From: Thauera propionica | Lineage (GTDB): Bacteria; Pseudomonadota; Gammaproteobacteria; Burkholderiales; Rhodocyclaceae | Length of the DNA: 63,630 bases | Reading direction: 5' to 3' | Assembly: GCF_002245655.1 (NCBI RefSeq) | Contig: NZ_NOIH01000030.1 | Location: forward strand, 1 to 63,630 | Shown here: positions 1 through 9,642 of the stretch, one piece after another | Position numbering within the stretch: position 1 is the stretch's first letter | How the letters are laid out: each line of letters begins with the position of its first letter | Notes under the pieces: model-generated | What the model was told of the DNA's origin: nothing | The model's input: only the letters and a program-made list of their open reading frames with translations | Databases searched by the model: none | Program-made: the position numbers and the translations under genes

Positions 1-261
<261 letters not shown>

Positions 262-278
262 TCCGAAAACAGCACATC

Positions 279-352
279 TGGAGCGGGTGAAGGGAATCGA
301 ACCCTCGTCGTAAGCTTGGAAGGCTTCTGCTCTACCATTGAGCTACACCCGC
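279..352 (-). tRNA. tRNA-Gly (anticodon TCC)
   Basis: Complete tRNA on the minus strand. The acceptor stem GCGGGTG pairs with CACCCGC, the anticodon loop is CTTCCAA (anticodon TCC), the T loop contains GTTCGATTC, and CCA is encoded. It is the middle tRNA of the three and decodes GGA/GGG glycine codons. Confidence 0.96.
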
Positions 353-439
353 GCCTGCCACTGCAAAACAGACCGCAGTCGATTCACTACAACCGCCACG
401 CCGACTGCGCCATGGACGCCAACCGACGTTGAGTATTAC

Positions 440-524
440 TGGTGGAGGGAGAAGGATTCGAACCTTCGAAGGCTGAGCCGTCAGATTTACAGTCTGATCC
501 CGTTGACCGCTTGGGTATCCCTCC
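440..524 (-). tRNA. tRNA-Tyr (anticodon GTA)
   Basis: Class II tRNA with a long variable arm on the minus strand. The acceptor stem GGAGGGA pairs with TCCCTCC, the anticodon loop is CTGTAAA (anticodon GTA), and CCA is encoded. The 85-nt length fits a tyrosine tRNA with its variable arm. It is the first gene after the promoter at 541-569. Confidence 0.96.
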
Positions 525-540
525 ACGCGGGAAGCCCCGC

Positions 541-569
541 ACTATAGGGGACACCCTTTCCACTGTCAA
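541..569 (-). promoter_or_regulatory. Sigma-70 promoter for tRNA-Tyr/Gly/Thr-tuf
   Basis: On the minus strand a perfect -35 box TTGACA (564-569) and -10 box TATAGT (541-546) are separated by 17 bp. They are followed by a GC-rich discriminator (GCGGGG), the hallmark of stable-RNA promoters that respond to ppGpp. The predicted transcript starts a few bases before tRNA-Tyr. Confidence 0.85.
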
Positions 570-777
570 ATACTTTTTGCTTCGGACACCCAAAAAGTAC
601 GGAAGCCCGGCCATTCGCGCTGGCGTTCAGGGTTTGCCGCCATTGAGCGGGCCACCGCTCCGCCCTAGGCTGGACACGGCAAACAGGCAAATGCGACCCG
701 CCTCTGGGCCGTCGCAGCAAACGGCCGGTTGCACGAAGCCCGTTCCACGAAGCCCCATCCTGGAAGGAGACGGCATC

Positions 778-3700
778 ATGGCCCAACGTACACCTCAGCC
801 TGCGCCCGGCAGAGCCACCTTGGACGACAAGTACACGCTCGCCTCCGGCCGTGTCTATCTGACCGGTTACCAGGCACTCGTCCGACTGTTGCTGATCCAG
901 AAGGCGCGCGATGAGGCGGCCGGACTCGATACGGCGGGCTTCGTGTCGGGCTACCGCGGCTCACCACTTGGGGGGCTCGACCAGACGCTGTGGAAGGCCC
1001 GGGCGCACCTCGAACGGCACGCCATCGTGTTCCAGCCCGGCGTCAATGAAGACCTCGCGGCCACCGCCGTGTGGGGCACACAACAGCTGCAGTTGTCACC
1101 CGGCGCGCGTCACGCCGGCGTGTTCGCACTGTGGTATGGCAAGGGCCCCGGCGTTGACCGCTGCGGCGACGTGTTCCGCCATGCGAATGCTGCCGGCAGC
1201 GCCCGCTTCGGCGGGGTGTTGGTCGTAGCGGGTGACGACCACGCAGCCAAGTCCTCCACGTTGCCACACCAGACCGATCACTTCTTCAAGTCGATGATGA
1301 TGCCGGTGCTGACACCAGCCGGCGTGCAGGAGTACATCGACTTCGGCGTGCACGGCTACGCCTTGTCGCGCTATTCGGGCTGCTGGGTCGCGTTCAAGGC
1401 ACTGGCGGATACGGTCGAGACCTCCGCTTCGGTCGACATCGACCCACAGCGGGTCAAGATTTCCACGCCGACCGATTTCGCCCTGCCACCGGACGGGCTC
1501 AACCTGCGGTGGCCCGACCCGCCGCTGGTGCAGGAGAAGCGTCTGCTGCACTACAAGCTCTACGCCGCGCTCGCCTATGCGCGGGCGAACGCGCTCAATC
1601 GCGTTGTGATCGATTCGCCGAATCCGCGGCTGGGCATCATCACCAGCGGCAAAAGTTACCTGGACGTTCGCCAGGCGCTCGACGACCTCGGCATCGACGA
1701 CGCGCTCGCCGCCGAGATCGGCCTGCGGCTTTACAAGGTCGGGATGGTGTGGCCGCTCGAGGCCGACGGCGTACGCGCCTTCGCCGAAGGTCTGGACGAG
1801 ATCCTCGTCGTCGAGGAGAAACGCCAGTTGCTCGAGTACCAGTTGAAGGAGGAACTCTACAACTGGCGCGAGGATGTGCGCCCGCGCGTGGTCGGCAAGT
1901 TCGACGAGAAGGGCGAATGGGCGCACGTGCTGCGCCCGGATGGCACGATCGACCACGGCGACTGGCTATTGCCCGCCGCCGGCGAGCTGACCCCGGCGAT
2001 GATCGCCCGCGCCATCGCCAGCCGCATCGGGCGTTTCTTTACCTCCGAGCGCATCGAGGCCCGCCTCGCCTTCCTGCAGGCCAAGGAAGCATCGCTGGCG
2101 CGCCGCGCATTCCAGGCCGACCGCGTGCCGACCTTCTGCTCCGGCTGCCCGCACAATACCTCCACCCACGTGCCCGAGGGCAGCCGCGCGCTGGCCGGCA
2201 TCGGCTGCCACTACATGGTCACCTGGATGCCGGAACGCCGCACCGGCACCTTCACCCACATGGGCGGCGAAGGCGTGCCGTGGGTCGGCGTCGCCCCTTT
2301 CACCGACGAAAAGCACATCTTCGCCAACCTCGGCGACGGCACCTATTTCCACTCCGGGCTGATGGCGATCCGTCAGGCGGTGGCGGCGAAGGTCAGCATC
2401 ACCTACAAGATCCTGTACAACGACGCGGTGGCGATGACTGGCGGCCAGCCGCACGATGGCCCGCTCGACGTGCCGACCATCGTGCGCCAGCTGCAGGCCG
2501 AGGGCGTGCACAATATCGTGGTCGTGATCGACGGCACCGAACGCGCCTACGGTCCGTCCGACCTGCCCCACGTGCCTATCCGCCACCGCGACGAACTCGA
2601 CGCGATCCAGCGCGAGCTGCGCGAGTCGGGCGGCGTCACCGCGCTGATCTACGACCAGACCTGCGCTGCCGAAAAGCGTCGCCGCCGCAAGCGCGGCACC
2701 TACCCCGACCCGGCACGTCGGGTGTTCATCAACGAGGCGGTATGCGAGGGCTGCGGCGACTGCGGCGAGCAGTCGAACTGCATGTCCATCCTGCCGGTCG
2801 AGACAGCCCTCGGGCGCAAGCGCCGCATCGACCAGTCGTCCTGCAACAAGGACTACTCGTGCCTCAAGGGCTTCTGCCCGAGCTTCGTCACCATCGAAGG
2901 CGGACGCCTGCGCAAGGGCCAGGCGCTACAGACCGACGCAACCGAATTCGACGCGCTGCCGCCCCCGCGACTGCCGTCAAGCGCACGCCCCTTCGGCATC
3001 CTCGTCACCGGGGTCGGCGGCACCGGCGTGATCACCATCGGCGCGCTGATCGGCATGGCCGCCCACCTCGACGGCAAGGGTGTGACCGTGCTCGACATGA
3101 CCGGTCTGGCACAGAAGGGCGGCTCGGTCTTCAGCCACATCCGCATCGCCGACCATCCCGACGCGCTGCACGCCGTGCGCATCGCCGCCGGCGAAGCCGA
3201 CGCGGTGATCGGCGGCGACCTCATCGTCAGTGCCAGCACCGAGGCCCTTGCCAAGATGGCGGCCGGCCGCACCCGGGCCATCATCAACGTCGCCGAGATC
3301 CCGACCTCGGAATTCGCCCACAACCCGGGTTGGAAGTTTCCGCAGGCCGAGATGGTCGCAACGCTGCGCGAAGCCATGGCGGACGGTGCCGACTTCATCG
3401 ACGCCCAGCGCCTCGCCACCGCATTGCTCGGCGACAGCATTGCCACCAACCTCTTCCTGCTCGGCTTCGCCTGGCAACGCGGACTGGTACCGGTTTCGGA
3501 GGGCTCGCTGATGAAGGCCATCGAACTCAACGGTGTCGCCGTCGACCTGAACCGCGGCGCCTTTCTGTGGGGGCGGCGGGCAGCCCATGATCTGGCCGCC
3601 GTCGAGCGCCATGCGGCGCCGCCAGTGCCGACCGAGTCCATCCCGGACGGTCTCGACGCAGTAGTCGCGCACCGTGTGGCGCTGCTCACGGATTATCAGG

Positions 3701-4308
3701 ACGCCGCCTACGCCGAGCGTTTCCGGCTGCTGGTCCACCGCGTACGCGACGTGGAGGCTCAGCGCGTCGGCGCGGACAGCACGCGCCTCGCCGAAGCGGT
3801 CGCCCGCAGCTACGCGAAGCTGCTGGCGTACAAGGATGAATACGAGGTCGCCCGGCTCTACACCGAACCGGCCTTCCTGCAGGCGCTGGCGGCGACCTTC
3901 GACGGCGATTACACGGTCCGCTTCCACCTCGCCGCGCCCCTGCTGGCGAAGCCCGATCCGAATACCGGCCTCATCGCCAAGCACAGCTTCGGCCCCGGCA
4001 TGATGAAGATCTTCCGCCTGCTGGCGAAGCTGAAACGGCTGCGCGGCTCGCGCTGGGACCTGTTCGGCCACACGGCCGAGCGCCGCGCCGAACGCGCCTT
4101 GATCGAGCAGTTCGAGACCGACATCGACGAGCTGCTGTGCACGCTGAGCTTTGCGCGCCTGCCACTGGCCGTGCAGATCGCCTCGCTGCCCCAACGCATC
4201 GGCGGCTTCGGTCATGTCAAGGCGCGGGCGATGGCACGTGCCGCCGAGCGCCGCACCGAGCTGCTCGCCGAATGGCGCGCCCTCCCCCCGCGGCAGCCAA
4301 GCCCATGA
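778..4308 (+). CDS. Fused indolepyruvate (2-oxoacid) ferredoxin oxidoreductase, 1176 aa
   Basis: Predicted to oxidatively decarboxylate an aryl 2-oxoacid such as indolepyruvate or phenylpyruvate to the acyl-CoA with thiamine diphosphate, passing electrons to ferredoxin, in the cytoplasm. In order it shows: an alpha-type pyrimidine-binding region; a TPP-binding region with CSGCPHNT near residue 453 and a downstream GDG motif (NLGDGTYFHSG); a cysteine-rich iron-sulphur segment (CEGCGDCGEQSNC, then further cysteines, near residues 655-700); and a gamma-type domain beginning GILVTGVGGTGV near residue 740. Separate IorA and IorB subunits are thus joined, as is common in betaproteobacteria. The ATG at 778 is chosen because AAGGAGA precedes it and homology begins soon after; the open frame extends further upstream without a plausible start. 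Such enzymes act in anaerobic catabolism of aromatic amino acids in this group. The substrate is inferred, not shown. Confidence 0.93.
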   Translation: MAQRTPQPAPGRATLDDKYTLASGRVYLTGYQALVRLLLIQKARDEAAGLDTAGFVSGYRGSPLGGLDQTLWKARAHLERHAIVFQPGVNEDLAATAVWGTQQLQLSPGARHAGVFALWYGKGPGVDRCGDVFRHANAAGSARFGGVLVVAGDDHAAKSSTLPHQTDHFFKSMMMPVLTPAGVQEYIDFGVHGYALSRYSGCWVAFKALADTVETSASVDIDPQRVKISTPTDFALPPDGLNLRWPDPPLVQEKRLLHYKLYAALAYARANALNRVVIDSPNPRLGIITSGKSYLDVRQALDDLGIDDALAAEIGLRLYKVGMVWPLEADGVRAFAEGLDEILVVEEKRQLLEYQLKEELYNWREDVRPRVVGKFDEKGEWAHVLRPDGTIDHGDWLLPAAGELTPAMIARAIASRIGRFFTSERIEARLAFLQAKEASLARRAFQADRVPTFCSGCPHNTSTHVPEGSRALAGIGCHYMVTWMPERRTGTFTHMGGEGVPWVGVAPFTDEKHIFANLGDGTYFHSGLMAIRQAVAAKVSITYKILYNDAVAMTGGQPHDGPLDVPTIVRQLQAEGVHNIVVVIDGTERAYGPSDLPHVPIRHRDELDAIQRELRESGGVTALIYDQTCAAEKRRRRKRGTYPDPARRVFINEAVCEGCGDCGEQSNCMSILPVETALGRKRRIDQSSCNKDYSCLKGFCPSFVTIEGGRLRKGQALQTDATEFDALPPPRLPSSARPFGILVTGVGGTGVITIGALIGMAAHLDGKGVTVLDMTGLAQKGGSVFSHIRIADHPDALHAVRIAAGEADAVIGGDLIVSASTEALAKMAAGRTRAIINVAEIPTSEFAHNPGWKFPQAEMVATLREAMADGADFIDAQRLATALLGDSIATNLFLLGFAWQRGLVPVSEGSLMKAIELNGVAVDLNRGAFLWGRRAAHDLAAVERHAAPPVPTESIPDGLDAVVAHRVALLTDYQDAAYAERFRLLVHRVRDVEAQRVGADSTRLAEAVARSYAKLLAYKDEYEVARLYTEPAFLQALAATFDGDYTVRFHLAAPLLAKPDPNTGLIAKHSFGPGMMKIFRLLAKLKRLRGSRWDLFGHTAERRAERALIEQFETDIDELLCTLSFARLPLAVQIASLPQRIGGFGHVKARAMARAAERRTELLAEWRALPPRQPSP

Positions 4309-4339
4309 GCCCGGCCGCCGGGACGTGCAGCGGAAAGCT

Positions 4340-5125
4340 ATGATCACGCTCTCCCACCTGACCCGCGCCCGCATGCCCCCCGCCCTCAAAGCCCTCCTGG
4401 CCCAGTTCGCCGGCGCTGCTGGCGCCTTCGTCCTTGCCCGCAACGGCTGGCTGACCGGACTCTGGCCACTGGTCGGGGCTCAGGCGGGGCTGGCCGCCGC
4501 CGCGGCGCTCGCCCTGCGTAGCGCGCGCTGGTGGCTGCCGATCCATCTGGCGTTCCTGCCGCTCGCCGTCGCCGCCCTGCAGCTGGGCATCGCCCCGGTG
4601 TGGTACCTCGCGGCCTTCGTGCTGTTGCTGCTGGTCTACTGGACCAGTTTCCGCACCCAGGTTCCGCTCTACCTCAGCAACCGTCGCACCGCTGCGGCGG
4701 TCGCCGGGCTCCTTCCGGCCGGTCGACTGCGCCTGCTCGACATCGGGGCCGGCACCGGCTCACTGCTCCGTCCGCTGGCGCGCGCGCGCCCCGAAGGCCG
4801 CTTCACTGGCGTCGAGCTCGCCCCTGCGCCCTGGCTGATCGGGCGCCTGTTGTGCGCCCCCCTGCCCAACATCGACTGGCAGCGCGCCGACCTGTTCGCG
4901 CTGCCCTGGGCAGACTACGATGCAGTCTATGCCTTCCTCTCCCCGGTGCCGATGCCGACCGTGTGGGCCAAGGCCGTTGCGGAAATGCGGCCGGACAGCG
5001 TGCTGATCAGCAACAGCTTCGCCGTGCCGGGCGTACAGCCCGAAAGCATCGCGGACGTGGGGGACCGGCGCGGCACGCAACTGTACGTCTATCGCCTTCC
5101 GGGCCCGCCCAACGCCGGTCGATAG
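4340..5125 (+). CDS. Membrane-anchored class I SAM-dependent methyltransferase, 261 aa
   Basis: The N-terminal ~105 residues are very hydrophobic, with about three or four predicted transmembrane segments (for example WLPIHLAFLPLAVAAL and AAFVLLLLVYW). A Rossmann-type methyltransferase domain follows, with the SAM-binding motif LLDIGAGTGSLL near residue 135. Substrate is unknown; the anchor suggests a lipid, quinone or envelope target. The ATG at 4340 lies 32 bp after the oxidoreductase stop, with GGAAAG just upstream, so the genes may be co-transcribed. The frame is open further upstream, so an earlier start overlapping the oxidoreductase cannot be excluded. Confidence 0.8.
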   Translation: MITLSHLTRARMPPALKALLAQFAGAAGAFVLARNGWLTGLWPLVGAQAGLAAAAALALRSARWWLPIHLAFLPLAVAALQLGIAPVWYLAAFVLLLLVYWTSFRTQVPLYLSNRRTAAAVAGLLPAGRLRLLDIGAGTGSLLRPLARARPEGRFTGVELAPAPWLIGRLLCAPLPNIDWQRADLFALPWADYDAVYAFLSPVPMPTVWAKAVAEMRPDSVLISNSFAVPGVQPESIADVGDRRGTQLYVYRLPGPPNAGR

Positions 5126-5237
5126 ACCGAAATGGCGCCACGAAGCATCGCTTTTCAAGCGCTTGCCGAACGTGCCGGCTCGCGATAATCCAGATCGTGC
5201 GGCCACTGGCGGTCGCAAGCAAAGGACGAAGGGATCC

Positions 5238-5945
5238 ATGGCTGAGATCATCTGCGTGATCGGCAACAAGGGCGGCACCGGCAAGACCACGCTGTCGCAC
5301 ATGCTGTGCCAGGGGCTGGGACTGCTGGGGCAGCGCGCCGCCTGCGTGCTCACCGACACCTCACGCGAACCGTTGTTGCCCGGAGGGCGGCGCTACGTGA
5401 CCGCCGACGCGCGCACCCGCGACGCCCTGACCAAGGTCGTCGACAAGCTGCGCAGCCTCGACGACTGGATCGGCGTCATCGACGGCGGCGGCAACCGCAC
5501 CGAGATGGACCGCAAGCTCTATGCGTTGTCCGACATCGTGCTGCTGCCCTTCCGCGAGTCGCACGAGGACATCCGCACGGTCGTGCGCGACCTCGAGATG
5601 TTCCCGCGTGCCTACGCAGTACCGACGCAATGGCCGACCAACGCATGGCAGCGCGATGCGGCCGACCGCAACGTCGCGCAGTTGATGAGCGCCTATCGCC
5701 ACCGCATCCTGCGGCCGGTCAACGCCTTGTCATCGACCAAGCTGCTGTTGCAGAAGCAGGTGCCGGAGCAGATGCCCACCCCGCTGGCCAATGCATGCAG
5801 GGCCATCGCGCGCCAGGTCCTGCAGGTGCTGGAGATCGATTTCTCGGAAACCACGGTGGACGAAGAGCTGATTGACGAGGTCGAGCCGCTACCGGCCGCG
5901 GAGATGCCACTGCGGCTGGCCAACGCTGCGCGCCGCTCGCACTGA
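5238..5945 (+). CDS. Orphan ParA/MinD-family ATPase, 235 aa
   Basis: The N-terminus carries a deviant Walker A motif, KGGTGKTT (residues 13-20), typical of ParA/MinD/VirC1-type ATPases that move or position cargo such as plasmids, chromosomes or protein clusters. A second motif, VIDGGGN, sits where the Walker B/switch region lies. There is no ParB-like partner or parS-type repeat next to it, so a role in plasmid partition is not supported. It is short for a chromosomal ParA and lacks an N-terminal helix-turn-helix. The ATG at 5238 has GAAGGGA upstream. It ends 15 bp from the convergent regulator gene at 5961. Confidence 0.8.
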   Translation: MAEIICVIGNKGGTGKTTLSHMLCQGLGLLGQRAACVLTDTSREPLLPGGRRYVTADARTRDALTKVVDKLRSLDDWIGVIDGGGNRTEMDRKLYALSDIVLLPFRESHEDIRTVVRDLEMFPRAYAVPTQWPTNAWQRDAADRNVAQLMSAYRHRILRPVNALSSTKLLLQKQVPEQMPTPLANACRAIARQVLQVLEIDFSETTVDEELIDEVEPLPAAEMPLRLANAARRSH

Positions 5946-5960
5946 AAGGGGCAGCCGGCC

Positions 5961-6590
5961 TCAGAGGCGCGTGCCGCTGCGAGACATGACGACAAGCGCC
6001 TGGGCGCGGTTGGACACGCCCAGCGCACGGAAGATCGCGGTGACGTGAACCTTGACAGTGCCTTCGGACAGGCCGAGCAGGTCCGCAATCTCGCGATTGG
6101 TCTTGCCGCTGGCAAGCAGATCGAGCACGCGGGCCTGCGCCGTCGTGAGGCCAAAGCGCTCGCTGGGGGGCACGCCGCGACCGCCGGGTGCCGACGCGGA
6201 ACGTGCGGCCGGCGTATGCACACCGCCTGCGAGTACGACGCGCACGGCCTCGAGCAGCACATCGCCCGAACTCGACTTCGACACGTAACCCGAGGCGCCC
6301 GCCTTGATCGCACGCCGCACCGACGCCTCGTCGTCGATCGCCGACACAACGATCGCGGGGACATCGGGAAAGCGCTTGGCAAGCACCCCAAGCAGCGAGA
6401 AACCGTTCATGTCGGGCAGCATCAGGTCGATGATCGCGAGGTCGATGTCCGCATCGGCTTCAAGCCGGGCAATCGCCTCATCGGCACCACTGGCCTCGAT
6501 GCACGCCAGCCCTGCCTGCAGGCGCGCGAGGCTCTGCGCCATGGCTTCCCGCACCAGCGCGTGATCTTCGACGATGAGAATCCTGCTCAA
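5961..6590 (-). CDS. NarL/FixJ-type (LuxR C-terminal) response regulator, 209 aa
   Basis: A receiver domain (RILIVEDHALVREAM at the N-terminus, phospho-acceptor Asp55 in IIDLMLPD, conserved Lys in the VSKSSSGD stretch) is followed by a LuxR-type helix-turn-helix (TTAQARVLDLLASGKTNREI). It is a transcription factor, probably phosphorylated by the hybrid kinase encoded divergently at 7720-9642, since it is the only stand-alone regulator here. I place the start at a TTG (6588-6590) that gives the standard MSRILIVED beginning and has GGAG six bases upstream. An ATG at 6644 would add 18 unconserved residues. Confidence 0.9.
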   Translation of the reverse strand: MSRILIVEDHALVREAMAQSLARLQAGLACIEASGADEAIARLEADADIDLAIIDLMLPDMNGFSLLGVLAKRFPDVPAIVVSAIDDEASVRRAIKAGASGYVSKSSSGDVLLEAVRVVLAGGVHTPAARSASAPGGRGVPPSERFGLTTAQARVLDLLASGKTNREIADLLGLSEGTVKVHVTAIFRALGVSNRAQALVVMSRSGTRL

Positions 6591-6727
6591 GAATGGCTCC
6601 AGGCGCTGAGGAGAGTAGGCGTGCGGATGCGTGAAGCATAGCACGCGCCCGACACCCTCCCTCTACCGGCAAGCCGCGAAAGCACGCACAATCCCGCTAC
6701 CGCGCCACCCGATCGAGATATTCCAGT

Positions 6728-7723
6728 TTGCTCCCGTTTCGCCTTTCGGCCCATGCCACTCCGCAGGAGCGCGATCGGGCAAGCCCGTACCCAAGGAACT
6801 GGAGCGGAACCTTCGGCCGCTGGCTGCTCCTGCTGTTGATCGTGCTCGGGTCGCTGGCACCGGTGCAGGCGGGCCAACGCATCCTGGTCGTCACAAGCGC
6901 CGAAACGCCCGCGCAGACCGAAGCTGTCGACGCCCTGCAGGCCAGGCTGCGCGAGGGGGAACGCGGTCGCGCAGTCGAGATCCGCCCCTGGGACCAGACC
7001 TCCGCCGACCAGACGGGAGTTGCCGACATCGTCGTCACGGTGGGCACGCCGGCAGCGCGCACCGTTGCCAGCCACGCCAACCCGGCGCCAGTGCTGCACA
7101 TCCTGCTGTCGGCACACAACTACGCATCTCTGCCCGCCCGCGCCAACGGGCGGCAGTCGGCCATCGTACTCGACCAGCCGCCAAGCCGCCTGATCGCACT
7201 CGTGCAACTCGCGCTGCCGACGCTGCAGCGCATTGCCCTGATCGGCGGCTCGCAGAGCGAGGAAATCGTCCCCCCGCTCGCGCGGGCGGCGAGTGACGCG
7301 CGCCTCGGCGTCGCCCAGGCCTCCATCACCCGCGAGAACGAACTGTTCGGCGCGTTGCAGAGCGTGCTGTCGGAGCCCGCGGTGCTGATCGCCACGCCAG
7401 ACCCGACGGTGTTCAACCGCTTTACCGTGCAGAACATCCTGCTCACCGCCTTCCGCCATCGCTCGCCAGTCCTCGGTTTCTCGGCCGCCTACGCCAAGGC
7501 GGGGGCCCTGCTGAGCCTCTATTCGACACCGGCGCAGATCGGCGCCGATGCCGCACAGGTCGTCGAGTCCGTCCTGCGTGGCGGCAATCTGCCTACGGTT
7601 TCGGGGCCGCGCAGCTTCGAGGTGCAGACCAACCCCACGGTGGCACGCTCGCTGGGTATCGAACTGCCACCCGCCGAGACGCTGGCTGCACGGCTGCGCA
7701 GCCTGGAGGAGGCGACGCCATGA
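6728..7723 (+). CDS. Periplasmic binding-protein-like sensor partner (ABC substrate-binding family), 331 aa
   Basis: A hydrophobic signal segment (WLLLLLIVLGSLAPVQA, near residues 32-48) precedes a fold resembling the ABC-type substrate-binding family often found beside sensor kinases (TrpX-like, with repeated VVTVGTPAA and IALIGGS strands). No ABC ATPase or permease is adjacent. Instead its TGA overlaps the ATG of the hybrid kinase by 4 bp, so the two are translationally coupled. The likely role is to bind a ligand in the periplasm and report it to the kinase. The start is uncertain: the only early initiation codon seen is a TTG at 6728 without a clear ribosome binding site. Confidence 0.75.
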   Translation: MLPFRLSAHATPQERDRASPYPRNWSGTFGRWLLLLLIVLGSLAPVQAGQRILVVTSAETPAQTEAVDALQARLREGERGRAVEIRPWDQTSADQTGVADIVVTVGTPAARTVASHANPAPVLHILLSAHNYASLPARANGRQSAIVLDQPPSRLIALVQLALPTLQRIALIGGSQSEEIVPPLARAASDARLGVAQASITRENELFGALQSVLSEPAVLIATPDPTVFNRFTVQNILLTAFRHRSPVLGFSAAYAKAGALLSLYSTPAQIGADAAQVVESVLRGGNLPTVSGPRSFEVQTNPTVARSLGIELPPAETLAARLRSLEEATP

Positions 7724-9642
7724 TGAGCAACTGGGGGGTCCGCGCCCGGGTGATGTTCGTCACCATCGTGCCGATGCTGGTCCTGGCCGCGCTGATGACG
7801 GTCATCTTCACCAGTGTGCGGCTGTCCGACCTGGATGACGCGCTCGGCGCGCGCGGCCAGGCCTTCGCCCGCCAGATCGCCGCCGCGAGCGAGTACAACG
7901 TCTTCGCCGGCAACCGCGACGCCCTGCGCCTGCTCGCCCTCGCCGCAACCGGCGAGGAGGATGTGCTCGCCGTACGGATCCTCGGCGTCGACGGCGAGAC
8001 CCTTGCGGCTGTCGGCGCAATCGCCGACGACGCACTGCCTGCGGCGTTATCCGCCTCCATGCCGCCTCGCACGGTTGCAGAAGGTGCGCGCCTGCGGGTC
8101 ATCGAGCCGATCCGCGCGAGCCCGATCGACATCGACGACGGCTTCGCCCTCGACGCGTCACCGATGCCGCGCCGGGAAGCCGTCGCGCAGGGCACCATCG
8201 TCCTCGAGCTGTCACTCGAGCGCATTCACCAGCACCGGCTGCAGCTGCTGCTGGCGAGCATTGGCGCCATGCTTGCGGTGCTCGTGGGCAGTGTCATGCT
8301 GGCGGCACGCATGAGCCGCGGCGTCAGCGGCCCGATCCGCGCCGTGGCCGACGCCGTACTGCGCATCGGTCACGGCGCGCTTCACGAGCGTCTGGCTGTG
8401 CGCGGCGGCGGCAGCCTGCGCAGGCTTGCGGTCGGCGTCAATGACATGGCGGCGCGCCTCGAGCACGCCCACGACGACATGCGGCGCCAGGTGACCGACG
8501 CCACGGCTGAACTGCGCGCCCGCACGCTCGAGGCGGAGCAGGCCAACGTCGCCAAGTCGCGCTTCCTGGCCGCGGCCAGCCACGACCTGCGCCAACCGAT
8601 GCATGCGCTCGGCCTCTTCATCTCCGAACTTGCACAGCAGTCGCTCGACGCCCGCAGCCGGCAGATCGTGGATCGCATCGCCGCCTCGGCCAACGCCATG
8701 GATCAGCTGCTCGACAGCCTGCTCGACATCTCGCGGCTCGATGCCGGCGTGATGACACCGGTCGTGCGCGCCTTCGATCCGCGGCCCGTGCTCGAGCGCA
8801 TCGTCGCCGAGCAGGCCTCCGCCGCGCGCAGTCGCGGCCTGCAGCTGCGACTGCGCGCGAGCGCGGGCTGGGTGCGCAGCGACCCGATGCTGTTCGAGCG
8901 CATCGTCGGCAACCTGGTCAGCAACGCGGTACGCCACACGCATGACGGCACGATCCTCGTCGCCTGCCGCCGCCGCGGCGCACACCTGCGCGTCGAGGTG
9001 CGCGACAACGGCCCAGGCATTGCCCCCGAATCGCAGGAGGTCATCTTCCAGGAGTTCGTCCAGCTCGGAAATCCCGAGCGCGCCCGCGACAAGGGTCTGG
9101 GGCTGGGACTGGCGATCGTGCGCCGCCTCGTCGACCTGCTGGCGCACCGGCTCGAGCTGCGCTCCGCCCCGGGGCGCGGCTCGACCTTCGCCGTCGAGTT
9201 GCCCCTGACCGCCCCCGAGGTCGAGGGCCGTCCCCCCGAGGATGCACGCGCGCTGGGCAGCCTCGACGGACTTCGAGTCGCGATCGTCGAGGATGACCCG
9301 CTGGTACGCGACGCAATGGCGGGGCTGCTGTCGTCGTGGGATTGCGCGTTGACCATCGCCGACAGCGCCGAAGCCCTGCTGGGGCAGCAGGCGGCATCAC
9401 CACAGCGCTTCGACGTGGTCATCACCGACCTCCGCTTGTCCGGGCCCATGGATGGTATCGACCTCGTTGCGGCGCTGCGCACCGCCGGCGACGGCGCGGG
9501 ACCGCAGGCGATCCTCATCAGCGGCGACACCGCGCCCGAAGTCCTCGCCCGCGCCCGTACCGCCGGCTTGCCGCTGCTGTACAAACCGGTGCGTCCGGCG
9601 AAGTTGCGCGCCCTGCTCCAGCGCATGCTGGGCGACACCTGA
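7720..9642 (+). CDS. Membrane hybrid sensor histidine kinase, 640 aa
   Basis: The order of domains is: transmembrane segment near residues 12-30; a periplasmic domain of about 145 residues; a second transmembrane segment (LLLASIGAMLAVLVGSVML); a HAMP linker; a dimerisation/phosphoacceptor domain with His288 in SHDLRQP; a HATPase domain (DNGPGIAP, then GLGLGLAIV); and a C-terminal receiver with Asp570 in VITDLRLSG. It should autophosphorylate in response to a periplasmic signal, probably via the upstream binding protein, and relay phosphate to the LuxR-type regulator at 5961-6590. The cognate ligand is not evident. Confidence 0.92.
   Translation: MMSNWGVRARVMFVTIVPMLVLAALMTVIFTSVRLSDLDDALGARGQAFARQIAAASEYNVFAGNRDALRLLALAATGEEDVLAVRILGVDGETLAAVGAIADDALPAALSASMPPRTVAEGARLRVIEPIRASPIDIDDGFALDASPMPRREAVAQGTIVLELSLERIHQHRLQLLLASIGAMLAVLVGSVMLAARMSRGVSGPIRAVADAVLRIGHGALHERLAVRGGGSLRRLAVGVNDMAARLEHAHDDMRRQVTDATAELRARTLEAEQANVAKSRFLAAASHDLRQPMHALGLFISELAQQSLDARSRQIVDRIAASANAMDQLLDSLLDISRLDAGVMTPVVRAFDPRPVLERIVAEQASAARSRGLQLRLRASAGWVRSDPMLFERIVGNLVSNAVRHTHDGTILVACRRRGAHLRVEVRDNGPGIAPESQEVIFQEFVQLGNPERARDKGLGLGLAIVRRLVDLLAHRLELRSAPGRGSTFAVELPLTAPEVEGRPPEDARALGSLDGLRVAIVEDDPLVRDAMAGLLSSWDCALTIADSAEALLGQQAASPQRFDVVITDLRLSGPMDGIDLVAALRTAGDGAGPQAILISGDTAPEVLARARTAGLPLLYKPVRPAKLRALLQRMLGDT

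Noticed and set aside
5238-5945. Plasmid or integrated-element partition locus
   Set aside because: No parB, replication gene, integrase, att-like repeats or change of base composition surrounds the ParA-like gene.
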